From Oscillospiraceae bacterium (GTDB taxonomy: Bacteria > Bacillota > Clostridia > Oscillospirales > Oscillospiraceae), in assembly GCA_015068325.1 (NCBI GenBank), contig SVKQ01000008.1:1-64000 (forward strand): 64,000 bases of DNA. Reading direction: 5' to 3'. The position numbers and the translations under genes were made by a program. Below, one piece after another: positions 32,443-43,918 of the stretch; position 1 is the first letter of the stretch; each line of letters starts with the position of its first letter. The notes under the pieces were generated by a model. The model saw only the letters and a program-made list of their open reading frames with translations. It searched no databases and was not told the DNA's origin.

Positions 32443-33945
32443 ATGACATTGGAAGAAGCGAGAGCCAAACTGAAGACACTGCAGGAGAAGATGGCCGCCT
32501 ACGGCCACGCCTTGGGACTGCTGTACTATGACGGCGCCACTACCGCCCCCAAGGCCACTGCCGCCAACCGCGGCCAGACCATGGGCGTGCTCAGCGAGGA
32601 GCTGTATCAGCTGACCACCGGCGAGGAGACCGTGGCGCTACTGGAGTTTCTGGATGCGCACAGGACAGAGCTGGACGAGCGGGAGCAGCGCATGGTGTTC
32701 CTGCTGCTCAAGGACATCCGCCGCATGCAGAAGATTCCCATGGATGAGTACATCGCCCACCAGCGGCTGATCGTGGAGGCGGAGGACGCGTGGCACACCG
32801 CCAAGGAGACCAGCGACTTCCCTCTGTTCGAGCCGTACCTGGAGCGGATCTTTGCCGACACCAGGAAGTTCGCCGGCTACTGCGCCCCGGACACGGATCC
32901 CTATGACTACTGGCTCAACGAATATGAGGAGGGCCTCAGCAAGGCCCGGCTGGACGAATTCTTCGGCACGCTGCGCGCCCACATCGTACCGCTGCTGCAG
33001 AAGGTCTGCTCCGCGCCCCAGCTGGACAACTCCATGGTAAAGGGCTTCTTCTCCGTGGAGCGGCAGGACCGGCTGTCCCGCCGGCTGATGGAGGTCATGG
33101 GTCTGGATCCGACCCACGTGGGCCTGTCCACCACGGAGCATCCCTTCACCACCAGCTTGGGATCCCATCTGGATGAGCGTATCACCACCCATTACCACGA
33201 GGACGACTTCTCCTCCTCCCTGTTCAGCGTCATCCACGAGGGCGGCCATGCCCTGTATGACACCGGCAGCGACGACTCCCTGGCCTACACCGTGCTGGAT
33301 GGCGGCGTGTCCATGGGCATCCACGAGAGCCAGAGTCGTTTCTACGAAAATCTGCTGGGCCGCAGCCGCGCCTTCTGCGACTATCTGTTCCCCGTTCTGT
33401 GCGAGGTGTTCCCCGACGAGATGGCCGGCCACAGCGCCGAGGAGCTGTACCGGGCGTTGAATCGCTCGGAGCCCTCTTTGATCCGCACCGAGGCCGACGA
33501 GTTGACCTACTGCCTCCACGTGTTGGTGCGCTACGAGCTGGAAAAGCGCGTCATGGCCGGTGAACTGGCCGTGCACGACCTGCCGGCGGAGTGGAACCGT
33601 CTCTACAGGGAATATCTGGGCGTGGACGTGCCCGATGACCGCCGCGGCCTCCTGCAGGACAGCCACTGGTCCGGCGGCAGCATCGGTTACTTCCCCTCCT
33701 ACGCTCTGGGCAGCGCCTACGGCGCCCAATTCCTGCGCAAGATGAAGGAGACGGTGGATGTGGACGGCTGCCTGCGCCGCGGCGACTTCGGCCCCATCAA
33801 CGACTGGAACCGCGCCCATATCTGGCAGTACGGCTGCCTCTATCGTCCCGGTGAACTCTTTGAAAAAGCCACCGGTGAGACCTTCGATCCCACCGTCTAC
33901 ACCACCTATCTGGAGCAGAAGTTCTCGGATCTGTACAGCCTGTAA
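32443..33945 (+). CDS. M32 carboxypeptidase (Taq/BsuCP type)
   Basis: A 500-residue metallocarboxypeptidase of family M32, normal length. Metal site HEGGH at residues 265-269 with the downstream GIHESQSRFYEN ligand, the family motifs RTEADELTYCLHVLVRYELEK and HWSGGSIGYFPSYALG. It trims C-terminal residues from peptides in the cytoplasm. A strong CAGGAGG site is present. It follows tdh-kbl after a 197-bp gap containing two hairpins, and could belong to the same amino-acid catabolism unit or have its own promoter. It fits the peptide/amino-acid fermentation theme of the 20-34 kb region. Confidence 0.95.
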   Translation: MTLEEARAKLKTLQEKMAAYGHALGLLYYDGATTAPKATAANRGQTMGVLSEELYQLTTGEETVALLEFLDAHRTELDEREQRMVFLLLKDIRRMQKIPMDEYIAHQRLIVEAEDAWHTAKETSDFPLFEPYLERIFADTRKFAGYCAPDTDPYDYWLNEYEEGLSKARLDEFFGTLRAHIVPLLQKVCSAPQLDNSMVKGFFSVERQDRLSRRLMEVMGLDPTHVGLSTTEHPFTTSLGSHLDERITTHYHEDDFSSSLFSVIHEGGHALYDTGSDDSLAYTVLDGGVSMGIHESQSRFYENLLGRSRAFCDYLFPVLCEVFPDEMAGHSAEELYRALNRSEPSLIRTEADELTYCLHVLVRYELEKRVMAGELAVHDLPAEWNRLYREYLGVDVPDDRRGLLQDSHWSGGSIGYFPSYALGSAYGAQFLRKMKETVDVDGCLRRGDFGPINDWNRAHIWQYGCLYRPGELFEKATGETFDPTVYTTYLEQKFSDLYSL

Positions 33946-33957
33946 TTGTTTTGCACC

Positions 33958-33995
33958 AAGGGGGGCGCCGATCATCCCGGCGTCCCTCTTCTTTT
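33958..33995 (+). terminator. terminator after the M32 carboxypeptidase
   Basis: A 13-bp stem with two G-U pairs (33958-33970 with 33978-33990), 7-nt loop, then CTTTTCC. Confidence 0.7.
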
Positions 33996-34249
33996 CCGTT
34001 GACTCTTTCTCCACGAAGGATAAAATGAAGAACGGCTGCACTTTTTTAAATTAAAGACCTCTGCACAGAGATTTTTTCTGCTGTACTGGACGCTTTTCCT
34101 ATTCCAAGCGGTGGAACGGTCCTTCCCTTTTCGCCACACCGACCGTCCAGTTCCGTTGTTGACGCGCCGTTTTATAACTTTTCATAGTCATGATAAGATT
34201 TTCTTATAAATTCTTTGCGGAATCTTTATTGAAAAATCGGCAAAGCGCG

Positions 34250-34278
34250 TTGCTACTCTTCAAATGTTGTGATATACT
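34250..34278 (+). promoter_or_regulatory. promoter of the V-ATPase operon
   Basis: TTGCTA (34250-34255), 17-bp spacer, TATACT (34273-34278), about 48 bp before the first start. Confidence 0.65.
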
Positions 34279-34325
34279 TTTATATCGGTATTTCTGAATT
34301 TTTGATTGCGAAAGGCGGTGACAAT

Positions 34326-34640
34326 ATGTATATGGATGCCGTCAGAGACATTCAGGCGCTGGAGGCGCAGCTGGAGCAGCTCAAGGCCCAGGCTCAGACC
34401 CGGGCTCAGGAGGCGCTGACCGCGGCTGAAAAGGACGGCCGGGCCCTCCTGTCCGATGTCCATCAGTCCATTCGCCAGGCGGATGCCGAGGCTATGGCCC
34501 AATGCGAGGCACAGGCTGCCACCCAACGTCAGACGGTGCTGGAGGCCACGGAGGCTGACTGTCAGGCCCTGCGTCAGCAGGCCGCCGGCCGCATGGACGA
34601 GGCCGTACATCTGATCCTCGGAAAGGTGGTGGGACGCTGA
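34326..34640 (+). CDS. V/A-type ATPase peripheral-stalk subunit (G/H type)
   Basis: A 104-residue coiled-coil protein rich in Ala, Gln and Glu (DIQALEAQLEQLKAQAQ then heptad-like repeats) and ending LILGKVVGR, as expected for the peripheral stalk subunit called H in archaea, G elsewhere and NtpF in Enterococcus hirae. It pairs with subunit E to form the stator between subunit I and the A3B3 head. The start is 34326 (M-Y-M-D) after AAAGGCGGTG; a longer frame from 34269 overlaps the promoter. It ends immediately before the subunit I start (no gap). Confidence 0.85.
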   Translation: MYMDAVRDIQALEAQLEQLKAQAQTRAQEALTAAEKDGRALLSDVHQSIRQADAEAMAQCEAQAATQRQTVLEATEADCQALRQQAAGRMDEAVHLILGKVVGR

Positions 34641-37077
<2,437 letters not shown>

Positions 37078-37087
37078 GGAGGGTGCT

Positions 37088-37672
37088 ATGAACGGACTGG
37101 AAAAAATCAACGAGCGCATCCGGCGGGACGGTCAGGCCGAGGCTGACGCCATCCTGGCCGAGGCCGGCAAGCGCATTGAGGTAGCCCAGGCTGGCTACCG
37201 CGCCCAGGCCGAGCAGCTCACCGCCGATGCCCAGGCGAAACGGCGCCAGATGGTGGCCGAGCGGCTGGAACGGCTGCAGGGCAGCGCCGACATGGAGCGC
37301 CGTCAGCTGCTGCTGGGCGCCAAGCAGGCCTGCATCGATGAGGCCTTTTCCAAGGCTGCCGAGGCGCTGCGCGCCCTGCCCCGGGACGAGTATGTGTCCC
37401 TGCTGGCCCGGGTGGCTGCGGACAACGGCGAGGGCACCGAGGAGCTCATCCTCTCCGCTGCCGACCGGGAGGCCGTTGGGGCAGATGTGGTGTCCGCCGC
37501 CAATGCAACCAAAGCCGGCGCCGCCTTCACCCTGTCGGATGAGACCCGGGAGCTGGGCGGCGGACTGGTGCTGAAGAAGGGCCAGGTGGAGATCAACTGC
37601 GCCTTTGACACTCGGCTGCGCCAACTCCGGCAGGAGATGGCCTCCGACGTGGCCCGCATCCTGTTTGACTGA
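37088..37672 (+). CDS. ntpE: V-type ATP synthase subunit E
   Basis: A 194-residue stator protein: long N-terminal helix rich in Ala, Glu and Arg (RIRRDGQAEADAILAEAGKR) forming the coiled coil with the G/H subunit, and a C-terminal globular domain (ELGGGLVLKKGQVEINCAFDTRL) that contacts the B subunit. Start at 37088 after AAGGAGGG. Fourth gene of the operon, 10 bp after ntpK. Confidence 0.92.
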   Translation: MNGLEKINERIRRDGQAEADAILAEAGKRIEVAQAGYRAQAEQLTADAQAKRRQMVAERLERLQGSADMERRQLLLGAKQACIDEAFSKAAEALRALPRDEYVSLLARVAADNGEGTEELILSAADREAVGADVVSAANATKAGAAFTLSDETRELGGGLVLKKGQVEINCAFDTRLRQLRQEMASDVARILFD

Positions 37673-37686
37673 GAGGGGGTATCCCT

Positions 37687-38679
37687 TTGGCAAAGAGACC
37701 CAAGGACACAGATTATTTGTTTTTGTCCGCCCGCATCCGCAGCATGGAGCGCAGCCTGCTGACTCCCTCCCGCATGGAGCGGATGCTGCAGGCCCCCGGT
37801 GCAGAGGAGTGCGTCCAGGTGCTCACCGAGCTGGGCTATCCTCCCTTTGACGCCGCCGGCGAGTCCGGGCTCAACGGGGCGCTGGCCCAGTATCGCACAG
37901 AGATGTTCCACGACCTGAGCCGCTATATGCCCGACCCCTCTGTTCTGGATGTGTTCCGTCTGAAGTACGACTACCACAACCTCAAAACCATCGTCAAGAG
38001 CCGCGGCGCTGACGTGCAGTCCCTGCTGGTGGATGCCGGCCGTATCGGCACTGACGACATGCTGGTCAAATACCGCCAGTCCGGCAAGTGGGATTTCCTT
38101 CCCTCCCCCATGAAGGGCGCCGCCGCAGAGGCGGACCGGATCCTGGCCGAGACAGGCGACCCCCAGCGCAGCGACTTCGCGCTGGACAAAGCCTATTTCG
38201 CCGAGATGCTGTCCCTGGCAAGGGCCAGCGGCAGCGATTTTCTGGTCTCCTATGTCCGCACGCTGATCGACGCGGCCAATCTCCGCTCCGCCGTGCGCAC
38301 GGAGCGGATGCACCGCCCCGGCACCTTTTTGCAGCAGGTTCTCTTTGACGGCGGCTCCGTCTCCGTCAATCGCATCCTGGGTGAGATCAACGGTGGCGTG
38401 GCAGCCCTCTACCGCCCTACGCCCCTGCGGGAGGCGGCGGTGCTGGGTGAGGAGGCCGTGGCCGGCGGCAGTCTGACCGTCTTTGAAAAGGCCTGCGACA
38501 ACGCTCTGCTGTCCAAGATCGGCGAGGCTCGGGCCATTCCCTTCGGCGTGGAGGTGGTCGTGGGCTACATCGCCGCCAGAGAAAACGAGTTTGCCGCCAT
38601 CCGGACCATCCTGTCCGGCCGCGCGGCGGGGCTGGATGCCGACACCATCCGTGAAAGGCTGCGTGATTGCTATGTATAA
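37687..38679 (+). CDS. ntpC: V-type ATP synthase subunit C (TTG start)
   Basis: A 330-residue funnel-shaped helical subunit linking the rotor ring to the central stalk; family features include LFLSARIRSMERSLLT, KYDYHNLKTIVKSR and the C-terminal EVVVGYIAARENE. No ATG precedes the conserved N-terminus, and TTG at 37687 with GAGAGGGGGT upstream gives the expected length, so a TTG start is chosen. The next gene overlaps its end by 8 bp. Confidence 0.9.
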   Translation: MAKRPKDTDYLFLSARIRSMERSLLTPSRMERMLQAPGAEECVQVLTELGYPPFDAAGESGLNGALAQYRTEMFHDLSRYMPDPSVLDVFRLKYDYHNLKTIVKSRGADVQSLLVDAGRIGTDDMLVKYRQSGKWDFLPSPMKGAAAEADRILAETGDPQRSDFALDKAYFAEMLSLARASGSDFLVSYVRTLIDAANLRSAVRTERMHRPGTFLQQVLFDGGSVSVNRILGEINGGVAALYRPTPLREAAVLGEEAVAGGSLTVFEKACDNALLSKIGEARAIPFGVEVVVGYIAARENEFAAIRTILSGRAAGLDADTIRERLRDCYV

Positions 38680-38980
38680 GATCGCTGTGATCGGCGACCG
38701 GGACAGCGTGCTGGCCTTCAAGGCGCTGGGCTTGGACGTGTTTTTCACCGAAACGGGCGAAGAGGCCCGTGCCGTCATGCACCGGCTGATGCAGGAGGCG
38801 TACGCCGTCATCTATCTGACGGAGGACCTGGCCGAACCGCTCCACGCGGAGATTGCCAGGTGCAAGGACATCGCCGTTCCCGCCGTCATCCTGATCCCCG
38901 GCAAGACAGGCTCCCTGGGCGTGGCCGAAGCGGCGCTGCAAAGCGCGGTGGAGCGCGCCGTGGGTGCGGATATTTCCTGA
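38672..38980 (+). CDS. ntpF: V-type ATP synthase subunit F
   Basis: A 102-residue Rossmann-like protein (YKIAVIGDRDSVLAFKALGLDVF, AVIYLTEDLAEPL, AVILIPGK) typical of subunit F (called NtpG in Enterococcus), which with subunit D forms the central rotor shaft. The start ATG at 38672 lies inside the end of subunit C, giving translational coupling; it is the only Met upstream of the conserved start. Subunit A follows after 48 bp with GAAAGGAG. Confidence 0.9.
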   Translation: MYKIAVIGDRDSVLAFKALGLDVFFTETGEEARAVMHRLMQEAYAVIYLTEDLAEPLHAEIARCKDIAVPAVILIPGKTGSLGVAEAALQSAVERAVGADIS

Positions 38981-39028
38981 CAGAAAACAAGAATTCCTCC
39001 ATTCTTTGAAAGGAGCGCAACGCAACAA

Positions 39029-40801
39029 ATGGGTAAGATCATCAAAGTATCCGGTCCGCTGGTGGTGGCGGACGGCATGGCCGACGCCAACATGGCCGAT
39101 GTCGTCCGCGTCGGCCCCCAGCATCTGATCGGCGAGATCCTGAACATGACCGGTGACCGCGCCTCCATCCAGGTCTACGAAGAGACCTCCGGCCTGGGCC
39201 CCGGTGCCGAGGTGGAGACCACCGGCGCGCCGCTGAGCGTGGAGCTGGGCCCCGGCCTCATCGAGAACATCTACGACGGCATCCAGCGTCCGCTGGAGGA
39301 GATCGTCCGCCGCGTGGGCGCCAACATCACCCGCGGCATCCAGGTGGCTCCCCTGCCCCGCGACAAGCGCTGGCAGTGGACGCCTGCAGCGCAGCCCGGC
39401 GACGCCGTGATCGGCGGCGACGTACTGGGCACCGTGCCGGAGACCTCCTCCGTGCTCCACAAGATCATGGTGCCCAACGGCGTCAGCGGCACGGTGGAGT
39501 GGTTGGCGGAAGGCGGCGAGTATACCATCGAGGACGTGATCGCCCGGGTCCGCACCGACCGGGGCGAGCTCCGGGAGCTGACCATGGTGCAGAAGTGGCC
39601 CGTTCGCGTGGGCCGGCCCTATCAAAAGAAATTCCCGCCGGTGACGCCGCTCCAGTCCGGTCAGCGTGTCATCGACACCATGTTCCCCATCGCCAAGGGC
39701 GGCACCGCCGCCGTGCCCGGCCCCTTCGGCTCCGGCAAGACGGTGGTGCAGCACCAGCTGGCCAAGTGGTCCGACGTGGACATTGTGGTCTACATCGGCT
39801 GCGGTGAGCGCGGCAACGAGATGACCGACGTGCTGCGGGAGTTCCCGGAGCTGACTGATCCCCGCACCGGCGAGACGCTGATGAAGCGCACTGTGCTGAT
39901 CGCCAACACCTCCGACATGCCCGTGGCCGCCCGTGAGGCCAGCGTCTACACCGGCATCACTATCGCCGAGTATTTCCGCGATATGGGCTATCACGTGGCC
40001 GTCATCGCCGACTCCACCTCCCGCTGGGCTGAGGCCCTGCGCGAGATGTCCGGCCGCCTGGAGGAGATGCCCGGCGAGGAGGGCTACCCTGCCTACCTGT
40101 CCTCCCGTCTGGCCCAGTTCTATGAGCGTGCCGGCATGGTCCAGTGCATGGGCAGTGATGACCGCACCGGCTCCCTGACCGCCGTGGGCGCCGTGTCGCC
40201 TCCCGGCGGCGACCTGAGTGAGCCGGTGAGCCAGGGCACCATGCGTATCGTCAAGGTGTTCTGGTCGTTGGACGCCTCCCTGGCCTATCGCCGCCACTTC
40301 CCCGCCATCAACTGGCTGAACTCCTACTCCCTGTACCTGGACTCCATGCGCCCCTGGTTCGACGAGCATCTGGGCCCCGAGTTCATGCTCAACCGCGGCC
40401 GGGCCAGCCGGCTGCTGCAGGAAGAGAACGAACTCAACGAAATCGTTCAGCTGGTGGGCAAGGATTCTCTGTCCGCCAGCGACCAGCTGACGCTGGAGAT
40501 CGCCCGCATGCTGCGGGAGGATTTCCTGCAGCAGAACGCCTTTGTGGACGTGGACTCCTACTCCAGCTTTGACCGGCAGAAGCGTCTGCTGGCGCTGATC
40601 CTCCGCTATGAGGATCTGTGCCGCGGTGCCATCGCCCGGGGCGCCGAGCTGGCAGACCTGTTCACCGTTCCCAGCCGCGAGCGTCTGGGCTGGGCCAAAT
40701 TTACCGAGGCGGACAAATACGCCGCCGAATACGAGCAGATCGGCGCCGACATGGAGCGCGAGATCGAAGAGCTGACCCGAAAGGCTGGTGAGGACGCATG
40801 A
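39029..40801 (+). CDS. ntpA: V-type ATP synthase catalytic subunit A
   Basis: A 590-residue catalytic subunit. Walker A is GPFGSGKT (about 231-238), with the family-typical [16 protein letters not shown]. The Walker B-type [23 protein letters not shown] motif and the extra V/A-type domain after the N-terminal barrel (PRDKRWQW) are present. It hydrolyses or makes ATP at the A/B interfaces of the A3B3 head. The stop overlaps the B start (ATGA). Confidence 0.97.
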   Translation: MGKIIKVSGPLVVADGMADANMADVVRVGPQHLIGEILNMTGDRASIQVYEETSGLGPGAEVETTGAPLSVELGPGLIENIYDGIQRPLEEIVRRVGANITRGIQVAPLPRDKRWQWTPAAQPGDAVIGGDVLGTVPETSSVLHKIMVPNGVSGTVEWLAEGGEYTIEDVIARVRTDRGELRELTMVQKWPVRVGRPYQKKFPPVTPLQSGQRVIDTMFPIAKGGTAAVPGPFGSGKTVVQHQLAKWSDVDIVVYIGCGERGNEMTDVLREFPELTDPRTGETLMKRTVLIANTSDMPVAAREASVYTGITIAEYFRDMGYHVAVIADSTSRWAEALREMSGRLEEMPGEEGYPAYLSSRLAQFYERAGMVQCMGSDDRTGSLTAVGAVSPPGGDLSEPVSQGTMRIVKVFWSLDASLAYRRHFPAINWLNSYSLYLDSMRPWFDEHLGPEFMLNRGRASRLLQEENELNEIVQLVGKDSLSASDQLTLEIARMLREDFLQQNAFVDVDSYSSFDRQKRLLALILRYEDLCRGAIARGAELADLFTVPSRERLGWAKFTEADKYAAEYEQIGADMEREIEELTRKAGEDA

Positions 40802-42174
40802 TGAAGGAATACCGTACCATCCATGAGGTCTCCGGCCCCCTGATGGTGGTGGAGCAGGTGGCGGGCGTCACCTACGACGAGCTGGCTGAGATCGAGCTGG
40901 CTGACGGCGCCGTGCGGCTGTGCAAGGTGCTGGAGGTGGACGGCGACCGGGCCGTGGTGCAGCTGTTTGACAGCTCCGCCGGCATCAACCTGCGCGACAG
41001 CAAAATCCGCTTCCTGGGCCATCCCCTGCAGATGGGCGTGTCCGGCGACATGCTGGGCCGCGTGTTCAACGGCATGGGCCAGCCCATCGACGGCGGCCCC
41101 GCGCTGCTGGCCGAGAAGTATCTGGACATCAACGGTCTGCCCATGAACCCCGCCGCCCGCGACTATCCCAACGAGTTCATCCAGACGGGTGTTTCTACCA
41201 TCGACGGTCTGAACACCCTGGTCCGCGGGCAGAAGCTGCCCATTTTCTCCGGCTCCGGCCTGCCCCATGCCAATCTGGCCGCCCAGATCGCCCGCCAGGC
41301 CCGGGTGCTGGACGACTCCTCCAACTTCGCCGTGGTGTTTGCCGCCATCGGCATCACTTTCGAGGAGTCCGAGTTCTTCGTCCGCGAGTTCAAGCGCACC
41401 GGCGCCATCGACCGGACGGTGCTGTTCACCAACCTGGCCAATGACCCCGCCGTGGAGCGTATCGCCACGCCCCGCATGGCGCTGACCGCCGCTGAGTACC
41501 TGGCTTTTGAAAAGGAAATGCAGGTGCTGGTCATCCTCACCGACATTACCAACTACGCCGAGGCACTGCGCGAGGTGTCCGCCGCCAAGAAGGAGGTCCC
41601 CGGCCGCCGCGGCTATCCCGGCTATCTGTACACCGATCTGGCCTCCATCTATGAGCGGGCCGGCCGCAAACTGGGGTGCAAGGGCTCCATCACCATGATC
41701 CCCATCCTGACCATGCCGGAGGACGACAAGACCCATCCCATCCCCGACCTGACCGGCTACATCACCGAGGGACAGATCATCCTCAGCCGCGACCTGTACC
41801 GAAAGAACATCCTGCCCCCCGTGGACGTGCTGCCCAGCCTGAGCCGCCTGAAGGACAAAGGCGTGGGCGAGGGCAAGACCCGGGCCGACCATGCGCCCAC
41901 CATGAACCAACTCTTTGCCGCCTACGCCTCCGGCAAGGAGGCCAAGGAACTGATGACCATTCTGGGCGAAGCGGCCCTGAGCCCGGTGGATCTGATCTAC
42001 GCCAAGTTCGCCGACGAGTTTGAAAAGCGCTATGTGAACCAGGGTTTCGAAGAGAACCGTTCCATCCAGCAGACGCTGGATCTGGGCTGGGAGCTTCTGA
42101 GCATGCTGCCCCGGTCTGAGCTCAAGCGCATCAAGCCGGAGATGCTGGATCAGTATCTGCCCAAGAAGGACTGA
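40798..42174 (+). CDS. ntpB: V-type ATP synthase non-catalytic subunit B
   Basis: A 458-residue subunit with the B-type nucleotide domain lacking the Walker A Lys of the catalytic chain ([19 protein letters not shown]), and [15 protein letters not shown] and VLPSLSRL motifs. It completes the A3B3 head. Two adjacent ATG codons (40798 and 40801) are possible starts; the first overlaps the ntpA stop as ATGA. Subunit D follows after 8 bp. Confidence 0.96.
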   Translation: MMKEYRTIHEVSGPLMVVEQVAGVTYDELAEIELADGAVRLCKVLEVDGDRAVVQLFDSSAGINLRDSKIRFLGHPLQMGVSGDMLGRVFNGMGQPIDGGPALLAEKYLDINGLPMNPAARDYPNEFIQTGVSTIDGLNTLVRGQKLPIFSGSGLPHANLAAQIARQARVLDDSSNFAVVFAAIGITFEESEFFVREFKRTGAIDRTVLFTNLANDPAVERIATPRMALTAAEYLAFEKEMQVLVILTDITNYAEALREVSAAKKEVPGRRGYPGYLYTDLASIYERAGRKLGCKGSITMIPILTMPEDDKTHPIPDLTGYITEGQIILSRDLYRKNILPPVDVLPSLSRLKDKGVGEGKTRADHAPTMNQLFAAYASGKEAKELMTILGEAALSPVDLIYAKFADEFEKRYVNQGFEENRSIQQTLDLGWELLSMLPRSELKRIKPEMLDQYLPKKD

Positions 42175-42182
42175 GGTGCGCC

Positions 42183-42833
42183 ATGGCCGGTAAAACCATC
42201 AACCCCACCCGCATGGAGCTGACGCGGCTGAAGGGCCGCCTCCGCACGGCGATACGGGGCCACAAGCTGCTCAAGGACAAGCGCGATGAGATGATGAAGC
42301 AGTTCCTGGACATCGTCCGCCGCAACCGCGCCCTGCGCAGACAGGTGGAGGATGGCCTGCAACGGGCCAACGCCGCCTTCACGGTGGCCTCCGCCGTCAT
42401 GGGCCCGGAGATGCTGGAGCAGGCGCTGCTGTACCCCAAGACCAGCGTGGAGCTGGACGTCAGCTACCGCAACATCATGTCGGTAAACGTGCCGGTCTAC
42501 GACTTCCATACCACCGGTGCCGAGGGGGACATCTTCCCCTACGGCTTCGCCCAGACCAGCGGCGAGCTGGACGCGGCGCTGGAGACCATGCAGAACGTGT
42601 TCCATGACATGCTGGAGCTGGCCCAGGTGGAGAAGTCCATGCAGCTGCTGGCCCAGGAGATCGAGAAGACCCGCCGGCGCGTCAACGCGCTGGAGTACGT
42701 CATGATCCCTGAGACCCAGCAGAACATCCGCTACATCTCCATGAAGCTGGATGAAAACGAGCGCGGCAACACCACCCGCCTGATGAAGGTCAAGGACATG
42801 GTGCTGCAGGAGGCTCACCATTTCAAACAGTGA
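42183..42833 (+). CDS. ntpD: V-type ATP synthase subunit D
   Basis: A 216-residue protein that forms the long helical hairpin of the central rotor shaft: N-terminal NPTRMELTRLKGRLRTA and C-terminal RRRVNALEYVMIPETQQNI are family signatures. It couples rotation to subunit F and C. Last gene of the operon, followed by a strong terminator. No gene for an archaeal-type extra subunit follows. Confidence 0.94.
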   Translation: MAGKTINPTRMELTRLKGRLRTAIRGHKLLKDKRDEMMKQFLDIVRRNRALRRQVEDGLQRANAAFTVASAVMGPEMLEQALLYPKTSVELDVSYRNIMSVNVPVYDFHTTGAEGDIFPYGFAQTSGELDAALETMQNVFHDMLELAQVEKSMQLLAQEIEKTRRRVNALEYVMIPETQQNIRYISMKLDENERGNTTRLMKVKDMVLQEAHHFKQ

Positions 42834-42857
42834 CGCACACACGAACCGTGCGGATGC

Positions 42858-42886
42858 GAGCCGGCCCGAAACGGGCCGGCTCTTTT
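42858..42886 (+). terminator. terminator of the V-ATPase operon
   Basis: A perfect 11-bp GC-rich stem (42858-42868 with 42872-42882), AAA loop, TTTT. Confidence 0.85.
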
Positions 42887-43067
42887 CGCATTTTTTCTCT
42901 GCAATCCCCGCCGGCGGTCCCAACTACTCCCTCCGTTGCTGCTGAGCGATCCGGGCAGCCTCGGCCCGGCGTTCCGGCATATGGGCAGGGGCGCTTTCCG
43001 CGTTTCGGTATGGCGCAGCCCTTTTTCGGGCATACTGCAGGAAACCGACAAAAAGGAGATGTTTCCC

Positions 43068-43259
43068 ATGTATGCCAACGTTTTGCAGAAGGCCTGCATC
43101 CAGTGCGGCCTGTGCCCCACCATCTGCCCGGCGGTGTTCACCCTGTCCGACAACGGCGAGAGCGCCCACGCTGTCATCGACGAGATCCCCGTAGAGCTCC
43201 AAGCCGACGCCCGCCTGGCGGCGGACAGTTGCCCCACCGGCGCCATCGTTCTCCGGTGA
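43068..43259 (+). CDS. small 4Fe-4S ferredoxin
   Basis: A 63-residue protein with CIQCGLC followed by CP and a downstream SCPTGAIVL motif. The spacing fits a single [4Fe-4S] cluster coordinated by the three cysteines of the first motif plus the later CP, with the middle cysteine free or in a disulfide, as in Thermotoga- and Desulfovibrio-type small ferredoxins; a variant with two partial sites is less likely. It probably takes electrons from PFOR. Start at 43068, AAAAGGAG 10 nt upstream. Lone gene between the V-ATPase terminator and rpsO. Confidence 0.88.
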   Translation: MYANVLQKACIQCGLCPTICPAVFTLSDNGESAHAVIDEIPVELQADARLAADSCPTGAIVLR

Positions 43260-43304
43260 CGACTGATCCCCTCAAAAAAATCTCGTTTTTTTGCAGATTT
43301 GTCC

Positions 43305-43333
43305 TTTACAAATCCCAAACGCTGTGGTAATCT
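43305..43333 (+). promoter_or_regulatory. promoter of rpsO
   Basis: TTTACA (43305-43310), 17-bp spacer, TAATCT (43328-43333), leaving a leader of about 110 nt that could host S15 autoregulation; no specific fold was established. Confidence 0.6.
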
Positions 43334-43446
43334 TACAAAGTACGCTAATATGCGTAAATATCGCCCCTTGCCTTAGTGACGCGGATCGTTTCACCTGTCC
43401 TGCCACTCAGGATGCGGGCAAATCAACAGAAAGGTGGAAAACCACA

Positions 43447-43713
43447 ATGATGCTGAAAGAGCAGAAGACCTCTATCATCGAGGCCAACCGTACCCATGAG
43501 ACCGATACCGGCTCCCCCGAGGTCCAGGTCGCCATCCTGACCGAGCGGATCAGCCAGTTGACGGCTCACCTGAAGGTCCATCCCCACGACTTCCATTCCC
43601 GTCGCGGCATGCAGATGATGATCGGCAAGCGCCGTCGTCTGCTGGACTACCTGGCCAAGAAGGACATCGAGCGCTATCGTGCCCTGATTGCCAAGCTGGG
43701 CCTGCGCAGATAA
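43447..43713 (+). CDS. rpsO: ribosomal protein S15
   Basis: An 88-residue S15 of normal length: [33 protein letters not shown] and [18 protein letters not shown] are family hallmarks. It binds 16S rRNA helices 20-22 in the small subunit. GAAAGGTGG is upstream; the start could be 43447 or the adjacent Met codon at 43450. pnp follows after a terminator and about 200 bp, the usual rpsO-pnp order. Confidence 0.96.
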   Translation: MMLKEQKTSIIEANRTHETDTGSPEVQVAILTERISQLTAHLKVHPHDFHSRRGMQMMIGKRRRLLDYLAKKDIERYRALIAKLGLRR

Positions 43714-43723
43714 CATGGAAAAT

Positions 43724-43756
43724 AGGGTGGTGTGCCGTGCGCACCACCCTTCTTTC
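43724..43756 (+). terminator. terminator/attenuator between rpsO and pnp
   Basis: A 12-nt stem (43724-43735 with 43739-43750, one G-U) with a 3-nt loop and TTCTTT. It would limit read-through into pnp. Confidence 0.7.
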
Positions 43757-43918
43757 ACGTTTTCCCCCGCTGTCCCCCGCTTTTTCCCCGCACCCGCGGC
43801 TGCGCCGGGCAGGACCTTTAGAACTTGAACATGCGCCCTCTTTTTTGCAGGACGTGTTTTCAAGTGCTAAACGGCTTGCTCCTGCCGCGGGGAATATCAA
43901 AGAAAAGGAGTATCAAGC

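Larger units (their letters stand above)
33946..34325. other. intergenic region before the V-ATPase operon (380 bp)
   Basis: It contains the M32 terminator, then an 8-bp inverted repeat (34085-34092 with 34144-34151), a possible weak promoter TTGACG at 34159, a short hairpin at 34193-34207, and the likely operon promoter at 34250-34278. No coding frame is convincing. Confidence 0.55.
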
